Source: Natronorubrum halalkaliphilum (lineage in GTDB: Archaea; Halobacteriota; Halobacteria; Halobacteriales; Natrialbaceae). From it: DNA of 49,453 nt. The position numbers and the translations under genes were made by a program. Position 1 is the stretch's first letter. Every line of letters begins with the position of its first letter. Below are positions 39,745 to 48,384 of the stretch, piece by piece. The notes beneath the pieces were generated by a model that worked only from the letters and a program-made list of their open reading frames with translations, was not told where the DNA came from and made no database searches. The DNA is taken from positions 230 to 49,682 of the forward strand of contig NZ_WUYX01000051.1 in assembly GCF_009834785.1 (NCBI RefSeq). The letters run 5' to 3'.

Positions 39745-40917
39745 CTAGATAATCCGGTCCCGGAGCTGCTCGAGTTGCTTGGCGTTGTAGACCAGTTTCA
39801 CCTCGTCGGTCGTTGGCGTGGCGACGCAGGTCAACCGCAGGTTCATCTCGTCTACCTCCTCGTCGGAGAGGCTACGGTTGGCCTCCATTTCGACCTCGCC
39901 AGCAACCAGCGTCGCCGCACAGTTGATACAGCCACCACCGCGACAGTAGAACGGCCAGTCGTAGCCTTCGGCCTCGGCCGCTTCGAGGATGTACTCTCCC
40001 TCTTCGACGGTCATCGTCCCGTAGGCTCCCGCCGTCAGGTCGGCCTCGGTCGCCTTCTCGAAGAGGTCGTCGTCCTCCAGTGACCAGCCCCTGTCCTCCA
40101 CGACCTCGTAGTCGAGGAACTCGACGGTAGCGCCGGCCGACTCCGGCTTTACGGAGACGACTGGAACCGGCGAGAACCGTACCGTGCGTTCGGTGACGCT
40201 CCCGAGTAGGTACCGCCTGAGACCGGTCCGACCGTGGGTCCCCATCACGACGACGTCGATCTCCGCCTCTGCCGTGTATCCGGCGATCGCCTCGTGTGGT
40301 CGACCGCTCCGCGTGGCCGTAACAACCTCTACGCCGGCGGCTTCACCCCGATCGCCTACGTCGTCGGCCGGTGACGACTCCGCTTCGCGCCCGCTGGAGG
40401 TGACGTGGAGTGCGTGGAGCGTCCCGCCGGTTTCAGTCACGAGGTCGATCGCGTGCTCCGTGGCGGCCTCGGCCCCCTCGCTCCCGTCGGTCGGGACGAG
40501 GACGTTGTCGATCTCGAAGTCGATGGCGGTGTCCTCGTGAACGGTCACGACGGGAATCGGTGACTCCTGAAGGGCCTGTTCGGCCACGCTGCCGAGCAGG
40601 AATCGACTGATTCCCGTCCGCCCGTGAGTCCCCATCACGACGACGTCGACGCCGTGGTCCTCGGCGTAGTCGATGATCACCCGGTGGATCGGCGTTTCCT
40701 CGTCCTCGATAATCTCGGTCTGTGGGGTGAGGCCGGCCTCGATAGCGTCCTCCTGGATATCTTCCACGGCGCGTTTCGCTTGCGCGTCGTCGCCCGACTC
40801 TCGAACGGAGACGATGGTCAGATCGGCGCCGAAGAGTTCGGCCATCCGAACGGCGACGGCTCCGGCTCGCTCCGCCACTTCGCTCCCGTCCGTCGGGACG
40901 AGGATCTCGTTGTACAT
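39745..40917 (-). CDS. Double UspA domain fused to plant-type ferredoxin
   Basis: A 390-residue fusion. Residues 1-127 and 137-257 are two universal-stress-protein domains, each with the ATP motif 'GTHGRTG...LLGS' (about 96-110 and 226-240). Residues 262-390 match the halobacterial plant-type ferredoxin ('TVEFLDYEVVEDRGW...EEGEYILEAAEAEGYDWPF'), with cluster ligands Cys325, Cys330, Cys333 and Cys364 intact and the C-terminal 'DEVKLVYNAKQLEQLRDR'. I know of no standard enzyme with this layout. It could couple nucleotide sensing to redox state (inference). A leaderless start is suggested by a TTTGATATGG element before the ATG. Confidence 0.88.
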   Translation of the reverse strand: MYNEILVPTDGSEVAERAGAVAVRMAELFGADLTIVSVRESGDDAQAKRAVEDIQEDAIEAGLTPQTEIIEDEETPIHRVIIDYAEDHGVDVVVMGTHGRTGISRFLLGSVAEQALQESPIPVVTVHEDTAIDFEIDNVLVPTDGSEGAEAATEHAIDLVTETGGTLHALHVTSSGREAESSPADDVGDRGEAAGVEVVTATRSGRPHEAIAGYTAEAEIDVVVMGTHGRTGLRRYLLGSVTERTVRFSPVPVVSVKPESAGATVEFLDYEVVEDRGWSLEDDDLFEKATEADLTAGAYGTMTVEEGEYILEAAEAEGYDWPFYCRGGGCINCAATLVAGEVEMEANRSLSDEEVDEMNLRLTCVATPTTDEVKLVYNAKQLEQLRDRII

Positions 40918-41292
40918 ACACGGAACTACAGTCGCTGTGCCATATCAAACCCGCCCGTGTTTCCAGTCGAAAGAGAGCCACCTGCTCGTCCGTTCCGTCA
41001 GCGCTGGCGCGATACCCCGCTTTCGGAACGACACCAGCCAATCCGGACTCGAGAGAAACGCGACTTTGTCGGGACGGGACGCGGACTCGTGCGAAACTGA
41101 CGCGATGTCGTCCCCGTCCGGAACACAGATGGTAGCGTCCGGATCGTCCGTTAGTTCATTTCGAACACCAGCCAGGGATCTGATCTGTCCGGTCCCTCAC
41201 GGGGAAATTGCAGGGAGACAGCCGTATTCTATGGATCGGTAGGACACGTAGAATTTTAATGGACAGTGCCGTATCTCGGCGTTGAGAACGAT
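40918..41292. other. Divergent intergenic region
   Basis: About 375 bases between the Usp-ferredoxin gene and the haem-type membrane protein gene. No convincing frame. A GAATTTTAATGG element near 41252-41263 is a plausible promoter for the rightward gene. Confidence 0.4.
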
Positions 41293-41934
41293 ATGTCGGT
41301 AGATACGAACAACGATCTCACACACCATCTGGCAGTGGGTATCGGTAGCGTCGTCTTCGCCGTGTTGCTGTGGGTCGCCGGGTATCACGAGCAGCGGGTC
41401 GTGGGAGCAGTTCCGTGGCTTCTCCTGGTTCTGGTGATGATCGTCGGACCAACGGTACGGCTCTGGCCCGGTATCAGACGCCGGTTCTCGGGGAATTTTC
41501 CGGTGAATTGGCGAGCGGAACTGGGGATCTGGTTCGCTATCTGGAGTGTCGTTCACCTGCTCTTCGTGTTTCAGGCAAGGGACTGGGATATCGTCGGCTA
41601 TCTGGCCGACATGAGTCCGTGGGCGTTCGGTTCGTTCGTGGCCGTGATCATCGCGGTCGGTCTCGCGACTACCTCGAACAACAGAGCCTACGATTACATG
41701 GGCGGGAAGGCCTGGAAGTGGCATCAGACCGTCGGGGCGTACACGATCTTCTGGCTCGTTACCGTCCACATCTACGACAGGGCCTATCTCCGACCCGGGT
41801 TTCCGTCCGACGACCCGCTCCACTGGCTGTACTTGCTCACGCTCGTCCTCGTCGTCGTGCTCCAGATCGCCGCGTTCGCCAAGGTCGTCTCCCACTACCA
41901 GAAGACGGGTGAGTACCCGTCCGGGCTGAACTGA
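41293..41934 (+). CDS. Ferric reductase-like transmembrane protein
   Basis: A 213-residue membrane protein with six hydrophobic helices. Two pairs of His in helices look like haem ligands: 'WSVVHLLFVF' and 'KWHQTVGAYTIFWLVTVHIYD', as in the ferric reductase-like/MsrQ family. No flavin or NADPH domain follows, so it would need a partner for electron input. The ATG at 41293 trims nine unlikely residues from the longer frame. Placement beside a ferredoxin-fusion gene is suggestive only. Confidence 0.82.
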   Translation: MSVDTNNDLTHHLAVGIGSVVFAVLLWVAGYHEQRVVGAVPWLLLVLVMIVGPTVRLWPGIRRRFSGNFPVNWRAELGIWFAIWSVVHLLFVFQARDWDIVGYLADMSPWAFGSFVAVIIAVGLATTSNNRAYDYMGGKAWKWHQTVGAYTIFWLVTVHIYDRAYLRPGFPSDDPLHWLYLLTLVLVVVLQIAAFAKVVSHYQKTGEYPSGLN

Positions 41935-42161
41935 TCGACTCGACAGCGCGCTCGCAGAACAGACTGTTGAGCAAATCGCGACCGAAACTGCTGACTTGCG
42001 AACGCGCGCAGATGGGGTCCGAGATCGGCTTGGCATTCTCCCCGTGCTGAAGCGCGAGCTTTTGCGCCTGTCCATCCCATAATCCGTCGAGCTACTTGAG
42101 CGAATAGTCGTGGTTCACGCTCGAAAAACGAGTGGTGCCACTTTCTCTTCGGGTCTTGCGC

Positions 42162-43007
42162 TTACGCCGATGAGACGTTGTCGGCCGGCGATTCGTTCGA
42201 GTCGCTACGCTCGACGTACTCTGAGACGCCGATGAGTGCGATTGCCCAGAGTATCACCGCGATCGCGCCGACGGTGCCGAGGCTCGAACCCTGTTCTGCC
42301 CCGGGGAAGGCGAGCGAACTGGCGCCAAAGAGGAGCGCCAGCATGCCGGCGGCGTAGAGCGGGATCCGCCAGCCGACCGGCTTCAATGCGCCGAGCAGGC
42401 CGAACAGACCGATCGAGACCAGTCCGAACAGCATGAACTCGTAGTGGCCCATCAGGACGTGCTCGTCGGCCAGCGTCGTATGGTTCACGAACTCGGTGGC
42501 GGCGAGCGCCGCGAATCCGATCGCGCCGACCCCCGCGACGGCGAGTACGCGGCGGTCCGCTCCCTCGAGTCTGGGCACGAGTTCGCTGCGGGCAGGATGC
42601 AACAGGGCGATCAGGGCGACCGGAACGAGGAACACCAGTATTTCGGCGACTGCCGCCGGTCCCGATGCGATCGCAGTGAGCACGAACGCGGCGACGGCGA
42701 ACGCGAGCGCCGCCTGTAACGCTCCCACGCGCTTCGTTGGTCGGTATAACTGCACGGCGACCGTCGCCGCGAATACCGCCAAAGTACCGCCGATCATGAC
42801 GTGGTGGACGCGGTGGATGGGAAAGGCGTAGCCGCCGAACCACGCGGTGACGACCATCGTCATCGTCTCGCGTAAGGCGAACAGGAGGAACGCCACGAAC
42901 GCGGCCGTCAGAAGGTAAAACGCGGGCTTTCGGACACGGGATGCCCCGTAGCCCGCTCCGCTTCGAACCTGGTGGCCGACGCGAACGGCACTCGAGGACA
43001 TGCTCAT
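42162..43007 (-). CDS. Multi-spanning membrane protein, unknown function
   Basis: A 281-residue protein with about eight hydrophobic helices. The first half has 'FPIHRVHHVMIGGTLAVF' (three His) and the middle 'ATEFVNHTTLADEHVLMGHYEFMLFGLVSIGLFG' (three further His), so metal or haem binding is conceivable. No family name is offered. The ATG at 43007 was chosen because the longer frame to 43193 has a 60-residue non-hydrophobic leader. The composition is Ala/Gly-rich and chromosomal in GC. Confidence 0.7.
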   Translation of the reverse strand: MSMSSSAVRVGHQVRSGAGYGASRVRKPAFYLLTAAFVAFLLFALRETMTMVVTAWFGGYAFPIHRVHHVMIGGTLAVFAATVAVQLYRPTKRVGALQAALAFAVAAFVLTAIASGPAAVAEILVFLVPVALIALLHPARSELVPRLEGADRRVLAVAGVGAIGFAALAATEFVNHTTLADEHVLMGHYEFMLFGLVSIGLFGLLGALKPVGWRIPLYAAGMLALLFGASSLAFPGAEQGSSLGTVGAIAVILWAIALIGVSEYVERSDSNESPADNVSSA

Positions 43008-43220
43008 TGGCGACCCTCGAGAGAGGCGATCAGAAGCTGTACGATTTGGCTGTGGATAACTCTCGATGACATGAGTGTAGGTGTATAGACGCCGTGAAAG
43101 ATGATGAACATTTGCGGCGATTTCGCGTATTTTCCCGAAAATCAGACGGAAAGGGCTCTCAAAGGTGATTCCGGCCGAACTACGGCGAATCAACCGATCA
43201 GTAAGACTGTGACATCAGCA

Positions 43221-43553
43221 TCAGATAGGTCTCGAAACAGCGATCACGTCGGCCGAAAGACGGAGGAGATAGCCTATCCCGAAGGCGAGAACCGCTCGTG
43301 AACATCCTTGTGAGCGCGCGAACATTCCGACGACAATCGTAGTGGGACGGCAACGAAGACCGAGTGTCCGAGCGCATATCCGGTCTCGAAGACGCCAAAC
43401 TCCCACGCCAGCGGTTTATCGATTAAATCCGGCAGAACGGAGCCGAACACGACCGTGAATACCTCGAGTCCACTGGGGTGAATCCCGGTAGTAGAGGTGA
43501 CAAAACAGCGAATAGACGGGATAACCCATTATTCCGTGTTCCCAAAGCCACAT
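43221..43553 (-). pseudogene. Frameshifted metal-dependent hydrolase (YdjM-like)
   Basis: A broken gene in the direction of the minus strand. One frame gives 'MWLWEHGIMGYPVYSLFCHLYYR', another 'VVFGSVLPDLIDKPLAWEFGVFETGYALGHSVFVAVPL', a third 'VLAFGIGYLLRLSADVIA'. In order they rebuild a haloarchaeal membrane metal-dependent hydrolase (compare 38863-39480). At least two frameshifts separate the pieces. No intact reading frame remains. Confidence 0.72.
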
Positions 43554-43659
43554 CGGCGGCGACAGTCCGCATTCGCTAGTAGTTACACGTCACAAATCGC
43601 CGTACGTCGTTGATGCTCCTGTTCTCGATTAGACGGATAGTACCGTCCGACGAACCAAA

Positions 43660-43929
43660 TCAGAACCCGCCCATACACGTCGGACAGGTACAGAGTCGTT
43701 CGTGAGCACCGGCGAACACGTCTTCCATTTGCTCCGACTCACCGTTTCGCTCCTCAGTTCGGGTGGATGTCGCTTCATTTTCAGTCGATACACCATTGTC
43801 AGGTGACTCCGAAGTCGTGGATTCAGACCGATCAGCGTCTGTCCCGTACTGGTTCGCACCAAAACCTAGTGCAAGCACAGAGACGACACCGAAACTGAAC
43901 GTACGTCTCGTGACGTGGTCAGCGACCAT
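43660..43929 (-). CDS. Small Tat-exported peptide with Cys-rich end
   Basis: An 89-residue protein. The N-terminus 'HVTRRTFSFGVVSVLALGFGA' is a Tat signal, followed by a Ser/Thr/Glu-rich unstructured stretch (28-70) and a C-terminal 'HERLCTCPTCMGGF' (Cys80, Cys82, Cys85). The cluster could bind copper or zinc, carry a disulfide, or be a modified-peptide core. No family known. A TATTAAT element about 25 bases before the ATG supports leaderless expression. The composition is less GC-rich than neighbours. Confidence 0.6.
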   Translation of the reverse strand: MVADHVTRRTFSFGVVSVLALGFGANQYGTDADRSESTTSESPDNGVSTENEATSTRTEERNGESEQMEDVFAGAHERLCTCPTCMGGF

Positions 43930-44235
43930 GTCTGCTCTATTGGTTGGTGGATATTAATGTTCGACCTCCTCCTGTTACTCTTTGATCGCCAGATCACACG
44001 AGTGTTCTTGGAACATATTTGTTTGCTGACTCCTGCGACCAATATTACCTTTTGTAGACCTGTTCTCAACCCGTCCCGCATTTGCACCCTGTATACAGCA
44101 GCCCGCTGAAACCTATCACTGGATGGGGATTTCAATAAGGACACTTATGTTGCCACTCGAGCCGGATCTGACCGATTCATGCGGATGCGAAGGTAACACT
44201 GTGACATACGATGAATATTACACTATGGTGCCGGA
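43930..44235. other. Stretch with promoter and one repeat motif
   Basis: Contains the TATA element of the small Tat peptide gene near 43951 and, at 44081-44110, a motif (TTTGCACCCTGTATACAGCAGCC) that recurs at 48155. No gene recognised. Confidence 0.4.
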
Positions 44236-44742
44236 TCAGAGTGGTTTCTCATAGACGTATTCCTCGACTTCCGGTTTCAGGTCGCTCTCCTGGCTTCCGA
44301 TCCGTTCGAAGCCGGTTGATTCGTAGAACGAGACGCCCACCTCGTTGTCCGCGAGGACGGCAAGGTACAGTCGATCGTATTCTCCGCGAAGGGAGTCTTG
44401 GACGTGCTTGAGCAGCGCCGTACCGATTCCCTCGCCCCACCGTTCGGGACGGACGTAGATCCGGTTCAGCGATGCAACTGCTGGCCGCTCGCGGTGCGGA
44501 CTGGCATGCGCGAAGCCAACAGGTTCGTCCGCTTCCTCGGCGATCAGGCAGACGGCATCCTCACGGGCACGTGACTCGGTGATCGACGCCTTGAGGTTCT
44601 CAAGTGCGTACCACTGGTCGATCGTCTCCGTGACGGTTTCCTCTCCGAGGATCGGGTCGTAGGCGGCGTGCCAGCTCTTGCGAGCGATTTCACGGATTGC
44701 CGCCGCGTCGTCCGGGACCGCACATCGTACGTCCAGAGACAC
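44236..44742 (-). CDS. GNAT-family N-acetyltransferase
   Basis: A 168-residue acetyltransferase. The acetyl-CoA loop reads 'LNRIYVRPERWGEGIGTALLKHVQD' and motif B 'RLYLAVLADNEVGVSFYESTGFERIG'. The N-terminus 'VRCAVPDDAAAIREIARKSWHAAY' is a standard GNAT first strand and helix. The acceptor is unknown. It is not closely similar to the other GNAT at 29255. Confidence 0.9.
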   Translation of the reverse strand: MSLDVRCAVPDDAAAIREIARKSWHAAYDPILGEETVTETIDQWYALENLKASITESRAREDAVCLIAEEADEPVGFAHASPHRERPAVASLNRIYVRPERWGEGIGTALLKHVQDSLRGEYDRLYLAVLADNEVGVSFYESTGFERIGSQESDLKPEVEEYVYEKPL

Positions 44743-44900
44743 GCCTCTTCGTTTGCCACCCGGAGAGATAAACTGTTACTCTCCTCCACTTATTGGTCAG
44801 TAGAATCATCAAAAGGCCCTCTCGGTAAGTAGGTGATCACTGGTCGCTCTCAGGGGAGGCGCATCCCTCAGTAGTCACCTTTCGGTTCGTACTACACTCG

Positions 44901-44974
44901 TGCCCTGTATTTCACAGAGACTCAATGAGCTACCGGACTGTTGTCAGAACCGGCTTGCAGTATGCAGAGCATGA
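44901..44974 (+). repeat. Repeat flanking histidine kinase gene, left copy
   Basis: GCCCTGTATTTCACAGAGACTCAATGAGCTACCGGACTGTTGTCAGAA continues to GCAGTATGCAGAGCATGAGT. It matches the segment at 47432-47508 in the same orientation, with the core TCAATGAGCTACCG.ACTGTTGTCAGAA nearly identical. Confidence 0.7.
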
Positions 44975-45014
44975 GTGAACAATAGAGGTCGATAATCACT
45001 CAGACTCGAGTCGT

Positions 45015-47255
45015 TTACGCGTGATTAGGCGCTTGGGGCAGCGTGAACGAGAACGTCGCCCCCTCACCGGGTTCGGACTCGATCCAGATGTCGCCGCCGT
45101 GGCGCTCGATGATTCGTCGACAGAGCGCAAGTCCGATACCAGTTCCTTCGGACTCGTCGCGGCTGTGGAGTCGTTGAAACACTTCGAAGACGCGATCAGT
45201 CTCGTCCGGATCGATGCCGATCCCTTCGTCGCGAAGCGAGATGTGCCACATCGATCCATTCCGCTCCGCCGAGACGGCAACCTGGGGCGGTTCCTCGCCG
45301 CTGTATTCGATCGCGTTCGTCACCAAGTTCTGGAACACCTGGCGGAGTTGACCCTCGTCCCCGCTGACCCGCGGGAGCGAGCCAACCTCGATATGAGCGT
45401 CGGAGTCCTCAATCTGCAACTGGAGATCGGTGCGCACGTCGTCGAGCACCTCGTTCAACTCGACGGGCTCGAGCGGGTCGCCTTGCGTTTCGACGCGGGC
45501 GTATTCGAGCAGCCCGTCGATCATCTCCCGCATCCGTTCGGCACCGTCGACCGCGTAGTCGATGAACTCCTCTGCATCCTCGTCGAGTTCGTCGCCGTAG
45601 CGCCGTTCGAGCAACTGTACGTAGCTCGTGATCATCCGAAGCGGCTCCTGTAAGTCGTGGCTGGCGGCGTACGCGAACTGTTCGAGCCGTTCGTTCGATT
45701 CCTCCAGCTTTCGGCGATACCCCTCGCGCTCCGTGACATCTCTGATGACGCCGATTCGCCGTTCTCGAGCGTCTTCGCCCAGAAGAACGAACCGGTTCTC
45801 GACCGTTCGGGTCTCGTTCGGGCCTGCCTCTACCGTCTCCTCGAACGACGGGAACTCGTCCGGAGTCGCACGCTCCCACTGTTCGGCCTCGATTGATGCG
45901 AACTCCTCGCCGAACACCGACGAGGCGTGTTGACCCAGTAGCTCCGTTCGGGAAAACGGACTCAGATCCGCAAACGACTCGTTGACGAGTACGAACCGTC
46001 GCTCGTCGTCGAGGACGTAGATGCCATCGTGAGCCGTTTCAACGATTGTTTCGTACTGTTCAAGCTCCCGTTCCCGCTCGAGTCGGTCGGAGACATCTTC
46101 GATGGTGAACACGACACTGTCGATCTCTCCGCGCTCGTCGTAGACCGGCGCTCCGTTGACGGAGATCCAGACCCGCTCTCCATCCGGACGGGAGACGCCG
46201 CTGAGATAATCGAACACCGGTTCTCGGGACTCCGTAATCTGCGGGAAGGGTTTCTCGTCATCCGGGAGGGGTTCGCCGTCGATGTCGACTTCGTTCCAGT
46301 CGGAGTCGTCGAAGCAGAGATCGTTGATCTGGGCTTTGCTCCGCCCGTAAATCTCCTCGGCGCGGTCGTTGGCGAACTCCATCTCGCCGTCACTGTCGAC
46401 GATCGTGATGCCGATCGGACTCGTTTCGACGATCGTTTCGAAGCGGGCCAATCCTCGTTCACGTCGCTTCCGTTCAGTAACGTCTCGTCCGATGCCCGCC
46501 AACACCGTCTCACCCTCCGGATCGGCGAGCCGTGATGCCGAAAACTCGTACGGGATGGTAGCACCGTCCTTGGTGCGAAACTCCGCTTCGAGCTGCACAC
46601 TCCCCGTTTCGAATCCTTCCTCGATTGCATCAGCGATCCGGTCGTGATCGCCCTCGTCGAAGAACTCCAGCGCGTGCATCGATGCGACCTCCGGATCTTC
46701 GTAGCCCGTGACCTCACAGAGACTGTCGTTCCAGCGGTGGAGCGTACCATCGGTTTCGAGCACGTAGAAAACGTCGTCAATCGCGTTCAGCACGTCATCC
46801 GTGTACTCTCGATAGCGTTCGAGTTGCTCGTTGCGAGTTTCGACTTCATACGTTCGCGTTCTCGCTTGCCCGTCGTTGATACCCACGGCAAAGCCGGCAA
46901 CGCTGGCAAGTGCGGTCAGGATCGGCGGAGCGTTCGTGGAAACGCTTTCTCCGGGCTGAAGGTGGTAAACAATGATGATGCCGGCCATGACGCCGAATCC
47001 GGCAAGACACCAGCCAGCAATACGCGGATAGAAGTCGGGATCGATATCGGCTTGTGCGAGCCAATATGTACCGTATACGAGGAGGAATCCCGGCACGGAA
47101 ATCAGCATCGTAATAACAAATATATTCACTGTTGGTTGTCCGTGACCACTCTCGAAGATCGCACGTCCGGCCGCAAATACAATGAATAAGGTGCCGAGAA
47201 GGCCGACGACGCGTCTCGCACTGGTTGCGGACAGCAGGCGTCTCCGAGGAAGCAT
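45015..47255 (-). CDS. Membrane PAS-domain sensor histidine kinase
   Basis: A 746-residue sensor kinase. Four hydrophobic helices occupy residues ~16-34, 45-66, 80-98 and 110-126. Three PAS domains follow (about 150-262, 270-392, 400-510), with PAC ends such as 'GIGRDVTERKRRE'. The HisKA dimer domain carries phospho-accepting His533 in 'AYAASHDLQEPLRM'. The ATPase has N-box 'QNLVTNAIEYS', G1 'DEGIGI' and G2 'GTGIGLAL'. It has no adjacent response regulator, so the output partner is unknown. Near-identical repeats bracket the gene. Confidence 0.92.
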   Translation of the reverse strand: MLPRRRLLSATSARRVVGLLGTLFIVFAAGRAIFESGHGQPTVNIFVITMLISVPGFLLVYGTYWLAQADIDPDFYPRIAGWCLAGFGVMAGIIIVYHLQPGESVSTNAPPILTALASVAGFAVGINDGQARTRTYEVETRNEQLERYREYTDDVLNAIDDVFYVLETDGTLHRWNDSLCEVTGYEDPEVASMHALEFFDEGDHDRIADAIEEGFETGSVQLEAEFRTKDGATIPYEFSASRLADPEGETVLAGIGRDVTERKRRERGLARFETIVETSPIGITIVDSDGEMEFANDRAEEIYGRSKAQINDLCFDDSDWNEVDIDGEPLPDDEKPFPQITESREPVFDYLSGVSRPDGERVWISVNGAPVYDERGEIDSVVFTIEDVSDRLERERELEQYETIVETAHDGIYVLDDERRFVLVNESFADLSPFSRTELLGQHASSVFGEEFASIEAEQWERATPDEFPSFEETVEAGPNETRTVENRFVLLGEDARERRIGVIRDVTEREGYRRKLEESNERLEQFAYAASHDLQEPLRMITSYVQLLERRYGDELDEDAEEFIDYAVDGAERMREMIDGLLEYARVETQGDPLEPVELNEVLDDVRTDLQLQIEDSDAHIEVGSLPRVSGDEGQLRQVFQNLVTNAIEYSGEEPPQVAVSAERNGSMWHISLRDEGIGIDPDETDRVFEVFQRLHSRDESEGTGIGLALCRRIIERHGGDIWIESEPGEGATFSFTLPQAPNHA

Positions 47256-47431
47256 TAGCCCCCTTATGGGGGGAGTACATTATGGCTCTTCCGTTAACTG
47301 GCAATCAATCGCCTTCCACCTTGGATGCACGAGAATTAGTGGACGGATGCCTTCGTCGTGCTGGTTGCTGCCGATCTGTGATCGACTCACATCACGAAGC
47401 TGTTACTGATTCCTTCGTGATGGCTCATTCA

Positions 47432-47508
47432 CGGCCTGTGTCTTGCAGAAATTCAATGAGCTACCGAACTGTTGTCAGAAGCAGCTTGCAACACGCAACG
47501 GATGAATA
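47432..47508 (+). repeat. Repeat flanking histidine kinase gene, right copy
   Basis: Second copy of the segment at 44901-44974, sharing TCAATGAGCTACCG.ACTGTTGTCAGAA and the following GCTTGCA.. region. Same orientation, about 2.5 kb apart, either side of the kinase gene. Confidence 0.7.
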
Positions 47509-47546
47509 CAGTATGGAAAATCGTGGGAATCGGCTAGACTTGTCCT

Positions 47547-48038
47547 CTAGATCTGGAGGCCATGTTCCTCGCAGAGCTTGGGGATACTTTCGAGATCGGC
47601 CTCGAAGTCATATCGCTCGCAGATCTCCGCGAAGCGAGCGAGTGCCTCCTCGTCCGCTGGGTCGAGTGGGTAGATCTGCGAAATCTCCTCGAAGAACTCC
47701 GAGAATTCGCCCGGCGCGATGATCTCGAGGAAGCGAAGCGGTTCGTCGCCGGCGTTCCAGAACGTGTGCCAGACGTTACGGCCTTTCACGATCGACTCCT
47801 CGGCTGGAACGGTCGTCAGTTCGTCGTCGGCCAATACGGTCATCTCGCCATCCAGTACGTAGGAGATTTCGTCCTCACGGCTGTGGCGGTGGAGCGGTGC
47901 CGCCAGCGTGTGCGGCGGGAGCGTGTGCTCGACGATGGCTACATTTGCCTCGTTCTCGGTCCGGGGGACGTCGAGCCGTGCACCGAACTTTCCGAGCATA
48001 ACGTCGTACTCCTCCGCAGGCGTAACCTGTGAACTCAT
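47547..48038 (-). CDS. Cupin-domain protein
   Basis: A 163-residue protein with a single cupin barrel. Motif 1 is 'PPHTLAAPLHRHSREDEISYVLDGEMTVL' (His, His, Glu metal ligands) and motif 2 'GRNVWHTFWNAGDEPLRFLEII' (His). A helical C-terminal tail (about 115-163) is typical of haloarchaeal members. The ATG at 48038 directly follows a GTG at 48041 that could serve instead. Substrate or regulatory role unknown. Confidence 0.88.
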   Translation of the reverse strand: MSSQVTPAEEYDVMLGKFGARLDVPRTENEANVAIVEHTLPPHTLAAPLHRHSREDEISYVLDGEMTVLADDELTTVPAEESIVKGRNVWHTFWNAGDEPLRFLEIIAPGEFSEFFEEISQIYPLDPADEEALARFAEICERYDFEADLESIPKLCEEHGLQI

Positions 48039-48384
48039 CACGAATGATAATTGGACTTATGAGGAGATAAAGCAGTATTCGCAATAAACCAGAGAGTCGG
48101 CGAATCCGGCTACAACCACCGCGCGTGACCCTCTCTCAGCCCCGTCACTGACCGATTTGCGCCTTGTATTCAGCAGCGACCGAATGCCCGACTCAGATTC
48201 AGTCGATCACACCGACAGCCTCACTGTCTTGTCCAGTAGGCGCTGAATCTGCTTGAACTGTGCTCGGGTCGTCTCGAAGAGATGGCAGCAGTAAGTTTCG
48301 GCACTGAAGAGTCGCTGTCGGCGGCGAATCGCCGCCGACGCGACAGTGTCGCCACTCACGACCGCTGTCCCAATTCAGGGACAG
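48039..48384. other. Stretch between cupin gene and transposase
   Basis: No gene. It contains the motif ATTTGCGCCTTGTATTCAGCAGC (48155 onward), like that at 44081, and a perfect 11-bp inverted repeat GTCGGCGGCGA-A-TCGCCGCCGAC at 48317-48339. That hairpin may be a terminator or part of the insertion sequence's end. Confidence 0.45.
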
